64,000 bases of DNA from Oncomelania hupensis (Eukaryota; Mollusca; Gastropoda; Littorinimorpha; Pomatiopsidae): NCBI GenBank assembly GCA_036898135.1, contig CM072522.1, positions 7,771,186 to 7,835,185 of the forward strand, given 5' to 3'. Both the position numbers and the translations under genes were made by a program. The notes beneath the pieces are model-generated. The model saw nothing but the letters and a program-made list of their open reading frames with translations. It was not told the DNA's origin and made no database searches. Each line of letters opens with the position of its first letter. The stretch's first letter is position 1. Positions 1 to 11,725 of the stretch are shown piece after piece.

Positions 1-9
1 ATGGCGTTT

Positions 10-330
10 AAAAGCTACAGAATTGCCATTTCATTATTCGTGCAACGTAACTAGGTACTCGTGCTTTGTGAGTGGTGATTTGTGAATGTCACCATTCCTC
101 CTTTTTGTCTCTATGTCGTCCCAGTAACTCCCAGTGTTAGTTCTATACACGTTATTGCGGTGCATCCTTTTGACACGCATTTCTCGGTATGATTACGTTG
201 AAAAGCTACAGAATTGCCGTCATTATTATTCGTACAACGTAACTAGGTGTGATATGTGAGTGGTGATTTGTGAGTGTCACCATTCCTTCTGTCTCTCTAC
301 GTCTTCCAAGGTTCCGCCAGTGTATTTCTA
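10..330. repeat. Tandem duplication of a ~190 bp unit
   Basis: Two copies of one sequence follow each other, the first from about 10 and the second from about 198. Both carry AAAAGCTACAGAATTGCC, then CAACGTAACTAGGT, then a GTGAGTGGTGATTTGTGA block and GTCACCATTCC. The copies differ by small substitutions and indels, so the duplication is not recent. No coding function is seen. Confidence 0.75.
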
Positions 331-849
331 AGATTTATTATATTGCAGAGGACTGGAAAATAATACAAAACTCGCTTCCACAGCCCGCGTTACAGCATCA
401 CGGACCCAAATCTTTAGCGTTGCACCTTGACTGCATTGCTTGTAGAAAAGCTAGATAATTATTTTGTGCAAAATGCACATAGTTTGCTGTGGTGGTATGC
501 CATTCGTCTTCTTCTGCGCAGTTTTTTTCTTTTCTCCTCTTCTGCTCCAACTCCTCTCTTCCCCCTTTTTTTTCATCCAACCTCCCCATTTATCATTTAT
601 CATCTCCTCCTCCTCTTTATTTTTCGTACAGTGGAGTGGAATGTAGCAATTTGTACGCACGAGGTAGTCCTGTGTAATATAGCAGTAATTGAATTACCAG
701 GCTGTACCTGTGTGTGATGTTGAAGAATTAGTATGTCATATGCAGTGTAGCAGAGAAAACTTGACTTTGAACTTGAGCTTGAAGATGGCCGAATATTTAG
801 GATCAGTGCAGCAAGTTTCTTCAACACATTGAAGTCGGCTTCCTGCACC
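331..849. other. Unassigned non-coding stretch
   Basis: No gene recognised. A pyrimidine-rich block lies at about 505-630. Short open frames here are low-complexity and match no family I know. Confidence 0.5.
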
Positions 850-960
850 TAAAGAAGGAAAAGAAAGAAAGAAAAAAAGAAAGAAAGAAAGAAACAGATT
901 GCTCTTACATAGCGCACAAGTTAAGAGAGCTTCTCAAGGCACTGGCCACTAAGAAGAAGA
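850..960 (-). repeat. SINE 3' end, minus strand
   Basis: Read on the minus strand this gives a tail resembling CCTTGAGAAGCTCTC...GCGCTATGTAAGAGCAA followed by a (CTTT)n run (here 855-895 as AAAG repeats). The same tail is present in the tRNA-derived SINE at 37081-37255, so this is a 5'-truncated copy of that family. Confidence 0.65.
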
Positions 961-1035
961 ATATCTACAGTTTCTCCTTTTCAACAAAGGGTGGCGCAAT
1001 GACATTCAGTTTTAAGGCTAAAGTTGAGACCAATA

Positions 1036-1062
1036 AAGTATTGTATTGTATTGTATTGTATT
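1036..1062. repeat. (GTATT)n microsatellite
   Basis: Perfect pentanucleotide repeats of GTATT. Just downstream, at about 1108-1131, a GGTTCGAATCCCC box looks like the B box of a tRNA-derived SINE fragment. Confidence 0.8.
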
Positions 1063-1289
1063 CGCACCTGTATCAGCAATCAGGCCATTCAAAGCATTTC
1101 AATGGGTTGCCGGTTCGAATCCCCGCGGGCTGTCGATTTTATACAGATGTACAATAATAATATAGATCTTAATTTGTTCTTTAGGATTACAAAGAGAATA
1201 TTGTGCAGAACCTATACACATATATGCAGGAAAACCACCAAATTTAGTATTAGAACACATTAATGAGTTAAACAATAATGGCTATTAAT

Positions 1290-1480
1290 ATGATATAATA
1301 TATATTATAATATAATATAATATAATATAATATAATATAATATAATATAATATAATATAATATAATATAATATAATATAATATAATATAATATAATATAA
1401 TGTGAACTTTAGAAGTGCAAGGTTCATAACACTGCGCTCCCCCCCCCCCACCCCCCCCCCCCCCCCCCCTCCTCCCCCGG
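1290..1480. repeat. (AATAT)n microsatellite and poly-C tract
   Basis: About 110 bp of TAATA pentanucleotide repeats end near 1400. After a 35 bp unique spacer comes a poly-C run with rare interruptions (1439-1477). Long open frames across it are repeat artefacts. Confidence 0.9.
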
Positions 1481-1749
1481 ATTAGCGTCTTGAAGAATGA
1501 CATAATTTCTTCCTCTTTGTGTGCGTTTGTATATTGAGGGTGGCCTTTTAGGAAAAGGCTTACTCCGTTATTTGTAGAAGCTGTTTCACTGCAGGCTTCC
1601 CCAGCAGGCATTTTGCTATTTAATGCGTTTTCCTCTTCCCTGGTTCTCCCGTCAGGTGTGTGTTGAGCTTGTTGCTAATCACTTTCTGATGACTTGGGGG
1701 TGGAACAGTAGAGAGGGTGAGTGGGAAGATTTGTAATATCACCAACACC

Positions 1750-1789
1750 ATTATCATCATCATCATCATCATCGTCGTCGTCGTCGTCG

Positions 1790-1859
<70 letters not shown>

Positions 1860-1862
1860 GAT
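1750..1862. repeat. (ATC)n microsatellite with (GTC) interruption
   Basis: Long CAT/CGT triplet array. It stays open in several frames and gives poly-Met, poly-Asp or poly-Ile peptides that are not genes. Confidence 0.95.
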
Positions 1863-2208
1863 GATAACAAGTTGTCAACATCCATACATACAAATATTTT
1901 TATTAAAATCATAAACTTTTTTGGGGTGGAGTTCGTTGTTGCTTGGCATGGACATGTGTACATGCTTTGTTTTTGTGTAAAACTAAACAGTCTAAACTCT
2001 AAGCGGTGAAGTAACCAGTTTTCGCACGCGACATTTTGCTTCCATTCTTAGCGCAGACGGCACATTTTCCACTCTCACAGGAGTCCACTTAGTGCTGCGG
2101 GCGCGCATCTTCTGTGTGTTTAAAAAAGAGAAGAGAGAAAGACCGAGACGGAGAAATGAGGCGGAAAATGTTTGCCAGAGATAGTTTATTTTTGCCTCTG
2201 GCTATGGC

Positions 2209-2331
<123 letters not shown>

Positions 2332-2499
2332 CAGAGCCTGGAGCGTGTCAGCGATTCTATAAACCTGGAAGATGAACCAGATAAGACGGTATAACAAAAC
2401 TGCAGGTGCCCGGCATCGCTTGCAAAGAAAACAAGCTACCAGCCATCCATATAAATATGAAGACGACCGAGGCGCCGATTTTTAAGAATGAAATAGAAG

Positions 2500-2533
2500 G
2501 TAAAATCGTCTCTTCTTCCCACCCCCACCCCAA

Positions 2534-2584
<51 letters not shown>

Positions 2585-2634
2585 GGGGCGGGAAGTGGCA
2601 AGGGGGAAAAAGAGGGGGGAAGAGACGATTTTAC
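2500..2634. repeat. Hairpin-forming MITE-like unit around (TA)n
   Basis: GTAAAATCGTCTCTTC at 2500-2515 is matched exactly by its reverse complement at 2619-2634. Between them lie CCCACCCC/GGGGGCGGG pyrimidine and purine arms and a (TA)n core at about 2537-2581. The unit can fold into one long hairpin. It fits a tiny MITE or a palindrome expanded by a TA microsatellite. Confidence 0.7.
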
Positions 2635-2845
2635 ATTTTATTAGCTCAAATAACAGCTCAGAGACCTGCTTATGGCGCTGGTCGAAGCCAGTAGCCACCT
2701 CTAGACGTCCAAGTGTGGCAAAACGTCAATTTGTGTCATCTAGCTTACTCTCAAAACGGCACGAACAACAGAGTCACCCGGTAGACTTAGATTTAAGCGC
2801 TGTTCTTTTTATTTTTTTTATTTTTATTTAGCGTGATAGCATCCT

Positions 2846-3008
<163 letters not shown>

Positions 3009-3009
3009 T

Positions 3010-5912
3010 GTTGTGGCTTCATTGAGTTGCGTTCTTTAATGTGTCGGTGCGGCGCTGTATAAGTCTGCGTCGTCGTCATAGTCATCATTATTATTATTAT
3101 CATCATCATCATCGTCATGCCATCATCAATCATCGTCGTCACTTAAAGTCATAATCAGTCTATGATACAGATAGTGCCACCTGTTGTCACCTGTTGTAGA
3201 CATTGGCTGAAGCCACGGCGGCTACGGGTAGACATCTCCTGGGCAGTCCTGACGGAGACTGAAGTGAAGACACCTTCTGACAGTGGTAGGGGCTGGGTTA
3301 GTTTAGTGTTCCATAAAGAAGTTTATTACGGAAAAAGCGCAAATGTCTACGGAAGAGGATTGTGATGGGTGACGAAAACACCCCACAAGGAGTAAAATAT
3401 ACTACACAATTTTGCACTACAAGATTGCGCTCTTTCCGACTAAACAAACCGATTTCACTTATTGGATCCTCAAATTGTATGAATCCAAGTGGGGACGCTG
3501 TACAGTGTCAACAAACGGTTCAAAAATATTTTCAAACGGTTCGAAAAAGACAGCTGACCCAGATAACAGAAAGTTTAACCTAATTTGTCGCCTAGAGGAA
3601 CCGAAAGTTGCATTTCATGAACACTTTGTTTTAAAAACCCGGGTAATCAAACTGTCTTACGACCGTGATGGGTGTGACGGTGGGTCTATTGTTGCTGGGC
3701 TCTGCACAATGGAATGCTATTACCCACTCGTCTTTCGTCTGCGGGATCGGCTAGTTAAATCACCATATGACTAATCTTAATACATTTAAATGTTTGGCCC
3801 GGTCTGTGGTAGGATAGGGCTATAGAGATAGGGAGAAACGTGTAAAAGATTCACTGACACACTAGCTCTCGCACAGCTATGAAACATAGGTAGTCCAGCC
3901 ACTTGTTAACAGTAAATATCACACATTTATTTCCTCTACTCTATACATAATTCTCTAAACACTAAATTAGCTTAAATGTCCAAAACGTAATATACTAGGA
4001 TTAACTTAACAGTCCAAATTCACTTCGAGCGCTCCTTGATGGGTCTATGCTGCTACTGTTCTCGATATTTGCTACTGTCTCATCATTGGGCTATGTGTTC
4101 TGGTTGGCCTAATGTTCGTTTTCAGGAGAGTGGACTACCGCACAGTCTTCTAGATCAGTGTTTGAGCAAGTTTTCTTGAGCATTTAGCTGTATCGTTGAG
4201 GTGTGGGGCTGGTGTCTCCTCTTCTTGTTTGTTGACTATTGGGCTATCGGAGCTCAGTGCTCGATGCTCCACTGCAGGCCGAATGTCAGGGTTGACTATC
4301 AGTGGTCTATCTCCTGCATCGGACTAAGCCTGCTCGTCTGCAAAACATAAGACAAGTTTCTGCAACGCCTTGTTTACAAAGGGTGGTCAGAGCGTCTCAC
4401 TGATGGCAGAAAAAGCCCTCAGTGATCGCGTCCACTTATACAAACAATAGACAAACAATCTTCTACATCGGTGGTCCACTGGAATCTCCAACATACTTCC
4501 TATACATATACATATCATGGCTAACATAAACACAGGGATAAGTAATTAATAATATACACATGCTCCGGTACAGCCACTGTCTGCAATAATACACATAGGA
4601 GAAACAACAGTTGGACAGTAGGGGTACGTCGTGGTTTCGAAAACTGGTCGCAGGCCAGCAAGCAAGGTTTTACAAACATTCACAATTATAAAACATGGCA
4701 AGACTTCACAAGCATAATCCAACAATAATATCAATGAATCTCGGTGAAACAAAAGATTGATCATTTACCTTTTTGACAATGTCAGGCTATGGCTATACTG
4801 CGATGAATGAATTTCATCCGTCACCTGCGTAGTCTGTTGAGAGATCTTTCCACGTGTCCGTCTCGGGTGAGGTTTTAACAAAGACTGACTACCTTAACCC
4901 TGTGGTCAGCTTAAGCCCGCGAAATCTCGTGGGTGGCGGATATAGGTCAGCTGAATGATGTCACTGCCTACCCTAGCGAGAGTTAGCTTACACATGCTTA
5001 GACCAAACCTTTAACTTCTGTCGTTTGCTTGGCATCGACTTTAAGTTACAAAGGCTACAGCAATATGAACTATTTGAGGCGTGAAGCCTTAGTGCTGGGT
5101 CCAAACTAGCCTATTGTGACATCATCATCATCATCGTCGTCGTCGTCGTCGTCGTTTAGTATGATAATCATCCTCGTTTAGTATGATACAGTTATTGCAG
5201 CTGTATGCGCTGGAACTCGTCTTGCCAGCCCTATGCATTAACGATGGCTGACAGCTGTTTTCCTTGGTTCAGGCGTTTTAAATGAATAGTATGCTCTCAA
5301 TTTTGCCAGTGGCTGGGGTGATGGGTGGGCGTAGGTAGTCTATTAGCAGTAGTTAATATAATGTTGGGACTGTGTTGAGCGGCGGACTTTGGCTGGGTGT
5401 TGTATCGTCTGTTTTAGTCTGTACAACTGGAGGAAGGCTGTTAAGGAGAGTTGGTGAGGAGAGTATGGAAGGCTGTTGAAAGGGTTGGGTGGGTGAAGGT
5501 TAGGTAGTTGTGGTTTTGTGGAGTGAAGGAAGGAGAGGAAGGGAAAAAAGAGCTTCCTTTCTAGCGGAATAGAAGTAAAAACCATTTCCGGATCAGTTGC
5601 TAACAAGACCAGGCCTGACGCTGAACAACCGTTGTTTTATAAGTGTGTTTGGTGTGGAAATGAACATCGAATTCTTTTTTTTGTGTGGGAGGAACTTACT
5701 TTTGTTTCTCTTTGTTTGCATTTGTCTCGACAGTTTCGTGGCTTTTGTTTTCTGAATAATTTATTTATTTGTGTGTGTGCGTGTGTGCAAATTTGTCTCG
5801 ACCGAATTTTATTTTAAAAGAATTTTGAACGATGCTTTTGTGAAATGCTTAAAAACATATTTTACCAAAATATATATTTAGACCTTTATTCTGCGTGACT
5901 ACATGCGCTATG

Positions 5913-5913
<1 letters not shown>
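3010..5913. other. No gene recognised (2.9 kb)
   Basis: A plus-strand open stretch at 3412-3774 (about 120 residues) matches no family I recognise and overlaps another open frame. I do not call it a gene. A (CAT)(CGT) triplet array lies at about 5120-5155. The rest is unique-looking AT-rich DNA with no domain-bearing frame. Confidence 0.5.
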
Positions 5914-6002
<89 letters not shown>

Positions 6003-6003
6003 T
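5914..6003. repeat. (ATC)n microsatellite
   Basis: About 30 perfect CAT triplets. The poly-His and poly-Asp frames across it are artefacts. Confidence 0.95.
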
Positions 6004-6795
6004 CTTGTGATGTTCTTCAGTACATTTTGTTCGTCTTTGCATTAAACTACAAGAACTGCCCCGTAAGAGTGAGGAGCAGAAGCAGTAATAGTAGTAGTCG
6101 TAGAGCGTAAATAAGCAACTTACTGAATTCATCCTCCGAAAAAAAAAAAACACATTGTGAGTTAGGGACGGAACATCACAATATTTACCTTGTTGAAACA
6201 GTTATTGGCAGACATTGGAGAAATGACCCAATACGATTCAGCTCACTAGCAATACAATACATTATCCACAGTCGTCTCAAAGCACACAACTCCGGCAGTT
6301 TAACAATCCTAGATAGTATCGGACTGACAATCAACGTCTATACGTGGTATTGGTACCATACCATGTGCCAGCTTTGAAATGGATCCAGAATAGTATGTGC
6401 CCGGCGATGGATTATCATTCTATATTCTATTTTATATCATCATATTATTCTACAGTCCCCCGACGTTGTGTATGCTAGTGAATCTCTCAGTGACCAACGC
6501 CTTGAAAAGCTCTCTGTATAAGCTTCTCCAGGGACAGCAGAATAGTATGATGCACTGTGGGAGTAAGAGTCTCGCCTTAAGGTAATTTAAATTAAGGTAA
6601 AGGGGATACAGTAATAATACCATAGAGAATAATTATATATAATCCTTAAAGGGACTAACGTATACAGATTTCAGCTTCACAGATCCGTTTCAAATTCACC
6701 TTGAGTGTTTCCTCACTGGACCAAAATAACACATAAAATCCAACCACAAAAAACCTCTTCAGAAGTACGATTTCGATATAATTCCATAAGTATAT
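6004..6795. other. No gene recognised
   Basis: Nothing coding is supported here. At about 6500-6530 a CCTTGAAAAGCTCTCTGTATAA piece resembles SINE tails elsewhere in the window. Confidence 0.4.
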
Positions 6796-6799
6796 TGTT

Positions 6800-7440
6800 T
6801 TTGGATTGGAAATAAGTGCAAAGAAGACCAAAATGATGACCAACAACACCAATGGCATCAACGCGGACATCAAAGTCCAGGGTCAATTTCTCAAGACGGC
6901 GCATAGTTTCAAATATTTAGGAGCCATTGTATCAGGCAATGGGTCCGGACAGGAAGTCCTCCAGGATCGCACAAACAACTGCTGTCCTGGCAAGATTAAG
7001 CCCATTTGGAAAGATAGAACCATCAGTCTACACTCCAAGGTAAGGCTGCTGCGCTCTCTTGTCATCTGCATCTTTCTATATGCTTGCGAAACATGGACCC
7101 TCACAGCAGACCAACGAAGAATACAAAGCATGGAGATGTGGTGCTGCAGAAGACTTCTGGGCATTTCCTATACTCAGCACATCACCAACGACGAAGTCCG
7201 ACAGACCATCACACAAGCCATTGGACAATACAATGACCTGCTCACAGTGGTGAAGAAACGGAAACTCCGAAGAAGAGGGTGGCAGAAGATGTGGGAGGAC
7301 AACATTCGAGAATAGACTAGTTTGACACTGAGCAAAGCCATGGGGGTTGCTGAGGACAGAGAATGATGGAGTATGCTGGGTAAGCGATTATCTGTGGTGC
7401 CCCAACGACCTTCGAGTTATAGGATTGGATATTTGTTCAT
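6800..7440 (+). pseudogene. LINE reverse transcriptase 3' end (RTE-like), truncated
   Basis: An open frame from about 6800 to 7315 encodes the last part of a non-LTR retrotransposon polyprotein. Recognisable blocks are EISAKKTK, FKYLGAIVS, SKVRLLRSLV, FLYACETWTL, RRIQSMEMWCCRRLLGI, then WEDNIRE. After a stop at 7313-7315 the same frame continues (LSKAMGVAEDRE, then VVPQRPSSYRIG) to about 7430. The catalytic YADD region is missing, so this is a 5'-truncated dead copy. Shorter pieces of the same 3' end occur at 20770-20818 (minus), 31020-31124 (plus) and 58709-58985 (minus). The RTE assignment is from motif memory; an LTR origin is unlikely. Confidence 0.85.
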
Positions 7441-7494
7441 GTGCCTATTAACACCACCAAGGGGGATTTTAAAACTACCAACACGGTCGGCGTA

Positions 7495-7496
<2 letters not shown>

Positions 7497-7531
<35 letters not shown>
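7497..7531. repeat. (TG)n microsatellite
   Basis: Perfect GT dinucleotide run, with a second (TG)n at about 8323-8355 on the other side of the foldback element. Confidence 0.9.
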
Positions 7532-7790
7532 ACGTGTATTTATGTCAAAGTGGGGACTCGACTGTGTTGATTTAGTCATAAATGGGGTCTTTTGCTAGGA
7601 CCCCACTTTTTTTCAGGGCCCCACTTTTTCAAAGTGCTCGCAAGTGCTCTTTAAGTGCATGCAAGTGCAGTTGTAGTGCATGGAAGTGCAGTTGTAGTGC
7701 ATGTGTACTTAAAGTTCACTTCGCGAAGTGCAGTTGTAGTGCATGTGCACTTAAAGTACACTTGGCCAAGTGTAGTTGTAGTGCATGTGC

Positions 7791-7866
7791 ACTACAACTA
7801 CACCAGGTCAAGTGTAGTTGTAGTGCACATGCACTACAAGTACACTTGACCTGGTGTAGTTGTAGT
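7791..7866. repeat. 37-bp-arm palindrome
   Basis: Arms 7791-7827 and 7830-7866 are reverse complements with one mismatch and a 2-nt centre. The left arm is itself part of a second hairpin with the preceding GTAGTTGTAGTGCA block, so alternative foldings compete. Confidence 0.85.
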
Positions 7867-7882
7867 GCATCTTCCAGACGGG

Positions 7883-8109
7883 TAGGATAAGGAACTTTCC
7901 TCGACGATTAGGGTAAGGCAGTGCCTCGACGATTAGGGTAAGGCAGTGCCTCGACGATTAGGGTAAGGCAGTGCCTCGAAAAGGGTTAGGGTCAGGGCTA
8001 GTTGCAGCGCTGCAACTAGCCCTGACCCTAACCCTTTTCGAGGCACTGCCTTACCCTAATCGTCGAGGCACTGCCTTACCCTAATCGTCGAGGAAAGTTC
8101 CTTATCCTA
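7883..8109. repeat. Large inverted repeat with 25-bp telomere-like units
   Basis: Arms 7883-8008 and 8009-8109 meet at GTTGCAGC/GCTGCAAC with no spacer. The left arm has three units of a 25 bp repeat containing TTAGGGTAAGGCAGTGCCTC; the right arm has two, otherwise the arms match. GGGTTAGGGTCAGGG next to the centre resembles vertebrate-type telomere repeats. A related block lies at 62376-62480. Confidence 0.9.
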
Positions 8110-8323
8110 GCTGTGTTTTTGAACAAACTTCGTCCTCTATAGGCGAGGAATTAGGTCAAACTTCTTGCGAAAAGGGTGCTTTTTTGAACAAACTTGACCT
8201 ACTTCGTCTCTTAGGAGAGAGGAATTAGGTCAAACTTCTGGCAAAAAGGTGTCTTTTTTGAAGAAATTTGCCTCTTAGGCGGCGAATTAGGTCAAAGGAC
8301 CCCATTTAAACATGAATACACGA

Positions 8324-8358
<35 letters not shown>

Positions 8359-8359
8359 A

Positions 8360-8735
8360 CTGGTTCACGCCTGGGAGAGATAGTCTACCTTCCATGTGTT
8401 GGTTAGTGTAGTCTTGGGTGGCTCCTGCTGTGCGTTGGGTTATGCAGGACAAGGTGACAACATATTATTATGTTCTACCCGTCTGACTATTCGTCTTCTG
8501 CATTTGGTGGTGATCAGGACTACACTGTCAGCAGGCATTTTATGCAGGTTAGTGGCAGTGACCTGCAGAGAGTGTCGTGGCCATCCCGGTTTACCATTAA
8601 CACGCTTCCCCGCCTTGCAGGGCAAATACGTTTATGTCTCTCTTATGAGGAATAAAAAAAAAAAATAACAGTTGGGGTCGGGCCGTGGTCGCAAGGGCGT
8701 GGCCGAGAGACGGGAATCAAATGCTCTGCTCGGCA
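8360..8735 (+). repeat. Interspersed repeat, copy 1 (second copy 55885-56315)
   Basis: Shares many blocks with 55885-56315, such as TGTCTACCTT, CTTGGGTGGCTC, TATTTTATGCAGGT-type sequence, GCCTTGCAGGGCAAATA and GGCCGAGAGACGGGA. It ends ...GCTCGGC next to ATTA/TATA simple sequence. No coding frame is conserved. The class is unknown; SINE-like or LINE 3' end are possible. Confidence 0.7.
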
Positions 8736-9071
8736 TAATTATATATATATAAGGCACAGTTGTTTGTTCACCTAACAAAGGAACTTTGTCCTCTTATTAG
8801 CAAAACCACATAATATAATTCCAAGCATGAAACAAGGCTCATAGCCCAGGGGGCATTTTAGCCAAAAATAGGGGAAAAGGGGGATGGGGAATTACAGACA
8901 TTAAAAAACAATGAACGGCACAAAAAAAGCTGCTCAATAGGCATCACAAGACAAACCTCTGAAATGTCAAACACCCGTTTTAAGTTTTACATTGGTTGAA
9001 CATGGAATGAAAAATGTACAGCATCGCATGGTTCACAAACGATGACAAAAGGGAATGCACAATAATATATA
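8736..9071. other. Left flank of the LTR element
   Basis: Non-coding and AT-rich. The flank reads TATA at 9068-9071, identical to the four bases after the right LTR. Confidence 0.5.
9068..9071. other. Target site duplication, left (TATA)
   Basis: TATA precedes the left LTR and also follows the right LTR at 17898-17901. A 4-bp duplication is within the usual 4-6 bp range, but the AT-rich context means chance identity is possible. Confidence 0.6.
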
Positions 9072-10277
9072 TGTAGTGGTGTTGGTGGTGTGGTGTCTGG
9101 AGAGAAGATGGTGTTATGTGATGGAGGCTATGGTGAAGACACACATTCTCTCTCTCTCTCTCTTCCCCAACGCCAGTTCGGGATGACCGTTGAAAAATTA
9201 TTTATTCGAAGTACATCATAGGCTACTAAGAGCAAAGGCATTGCGAGTGGCACGACCCTTATCTTCTGCTGGTGCCAGGTGCTCTCCCTCATGCCGATGT
9301 TTGTGTTTTGCTTTTATTTCGGACCGTCAGCCGTAGCGGCAGCGCTGCTTAAGCATTTCCCACCCGCTCCAAAATCTAGGCTCGCTGGCTAAGTTTGTGT
9401 TAATAACTAAACTTACTTTGACGCATAAGGCTAGAAACGCAAACGAATACTATACAAATTATATATTGGTAGAAACGCAAAAATACAACCTTTCTACTGT
9501 TATAACAATGTCGGACCTATCTGCTACGAAATAAAAATAATACGCAATTTAAGAGGGGGTTGGCTGCTGCTCCTAAGAATGTCACGACTCTAAACTCATA
9601 ATAACTCTTTAATTTAATACAATTATAAATAATAATAGTAATGACAAAGAAAGAACAACGTCTCCTCTTTTCAATGATATACAATATGGCATGGTTACTA
9701 TTTTGTGTTCCGACTATGGCGAACTAAACTAGAAAACATCTAACACAACAACTTACAGTTACCTTTATAGCCTTCTGACAGCTTTTCACTGTTTCCCTTT
9801 CAATGTGTATGTCCCTATAAAACTAATATTTTATTTCCGTATCTACTATTAGAGAATGAACTAAGACATCGGAAAATATCACACTAAGGTGTTACAGTTG
9901 AGAATCTTTGCTACACTAGCATCATACACAATTTATAATCTTATGTTTTGTAGGCAAGCGGGAAGGTCCGTTACAACCGGCCAAAATAATCAGCCTCAGC
10001 GGCAGCTGAGAAGTACAACAGCGCGGTGTCTTTATCAACATGATATGCATCGCGCTATCCTAAACATCGCGCTCTAATTCAAAATTGCTACATAAATCAC
10101 AAATAAAGTTTATATATTCTAATAGAGAATTTAACGCTGCGTCTAATGGTTATATGCTTTAAAGGATCGGAAAAATGTATATCAAGTTATTTCATACAGT
10201 TAGTTTAAACATAACAGAGAACAAAGTTAGGCCTACATATCGTATGGTCAGAAATACTCGTAGCCAGCACGGCTACA
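9072..10277 (-). repeat. 3' LTR (element sense)
   Basis: 1206 bp, starting TGTAG and ending CTACA. It is identical to the right LTR except for one A/C difference (9341 against 16961) and one fewer CT pair pattern in the (TC)n near 9148-9164. On the minus strand an AATAAA lies near the end of the LTR (plus-strand TTTATT at about 9200), a candidate polyadenylation signal. Confidence 0.95.
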
Positions 10278-11725
10278 TTTCACCCCGACTCTTTCAAAAC
10301 TCAGCGTCCGCGCTGAGAGAACCATCGTATCTTAAGACAAACGGACATGGATTTACCATTAATCGCGTCGTACATAAGAACCGAACAACAGCAAGAGCGA
10401 TTCTGAAAACGAGAAAACAATTTCTTTGAAACGCACATTTAAGTACGAATCCGACCAAAACGAAAATATGTTATATCGCGGACCCGGCATTGCCTTTGCT
10501 AGATAGTTAGTTATGTATTTAACAGTGAACCAACATCATACAACAAAGTCCATGGTACAACATAGCCAAACAATATCACATGTCATTTAAACACACTATT
10601 CAACACGCTTACTATTCATAATCAGTCACATAGGTGACATTAAACATTTTGTTTAAAACTTTTACTCTCATAATAAGCCTACATATGAAATATCCGTGCA
10701 GCAATATCCTAATAAACATCGACTAGAGGGATGAATTAAGATGAGGAGAATTTAAACGAGAATGAGATTAAAAGAAAATGGCATGTAAGAGCAACATTCA
10801 GATTTACAGAAAGAATGGGCATTAAAAAAATGAAACACATCAAAACATCATTTCATTTTTAAACAAGGCATGAACGTTGACATAATTATCTACAGCATCA
10901 TTAATATACATCACATTGAATATCATAACAAAGCATATTCATAGTGCATTAAAATCAAAACAAGACATGCATTATATATATTACATAAACGTTTAAAAAC
11001 GCACCAGCATGAAAACAAAATCCTAATGCAAAATATTTATTACAAACGTCATTTATTTGCTACCAATAAAACATGGTTTAACGCACGATCACATTGCTTA
11101 CAATATAAACGACCTTGCTACACTCATACCGTGACATCACGAAGGTATATGTAAACTAAACAACTAGAAATTCTTTATTGAATCAACACAAACAAAATTG
11201 TACTAATTAAAGAATTTAACGAAGCAAAAAATAATTCTAATCAAACAATAATAACACACATCGATATAACTCATCTAAACTAAAATGTTCTTTTCAGTCT
11301 TGGCACCAAAGTTCCTTCAGTCATTTATATATCTCTTCCACAGATATCTCTTTAAAATCTATTTTGTCCAACTGCTATTAATACTATCGCAACGACGTGG
11401 CACAACGAAGACATTACTAAGTTACACAACAAACACTAATTTATTAATTCGCACATCTAAAACAAATGTCTTCTGTCTTTGCACAAAGTTTGTGAAAACG
11501 TTTGGTTCTGCTATGTCTTTTACTCAAATATATCTGCACAGCCTAGATATTTTATACTGTTTTTGATACTGTCATAATGAAACTTCATTTCCTAAACCTA
11601 AATATATACACTGGCACAATAAAATCTTCATTTCTAATCCTTAATATATATCTAACTGTCTCTAGGTGCAAACTATAAAATTGTATCTTGGCCTACACAT
11701 TTAAATCAAATGTGGCCTACCTTTA
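10278..11725 (-). other. Non-coding region between pol and 3' LTR
   Basis: About 1.45 kb, strongly AT-rich, in contrast with the GC-rich gag-pol. I find no minus-strand frame of useful length, so no env gene. The stretch touching the LTR reads GGGGTGAAA in element sense and may act as a weak polypurine tract. Confidence 0.7.

Larger units (their letters stand above)
7579..8308. mobile_element. Foldback element with nested palindromes
   Basis: Outer ends are inverted: TAAATGGGGTC at 7579 against GACCCCATTTA ending at 8308, extending into TTTTG/CAAAG with one indel. If TA is the target duplication the ends fit a Tc1/mariner-type MITE, but that is inference. Inside lie three blocks: palindromes built from GTAGTTGTAGTGCA (7690-7870), a large inverted repeat centred at 8008/8009, and about three ~70 bp direct repeats containing GGAATTAGGTCAAACTTC (8107-8297). 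No open frame with a known domain is present. It is probably non-autonomous. Confidence 0.65.

Noticed and set aside
3412..3774. 120-residue open frame
   Set aside because: No recognisable domain and a competing overlapping frame; not enough support for a gene.
7883..8109. True chromosome-end telomere
   Set aside because: TTAGGG units are few, interrupted, inverted and internal to unique sequence on both sides.
9889..10077. 62-residue frame present twice (also 17509-17697)
   Set aside because: It is duplicated only because it lies in the two LTRs, on the strand opposite to the element.
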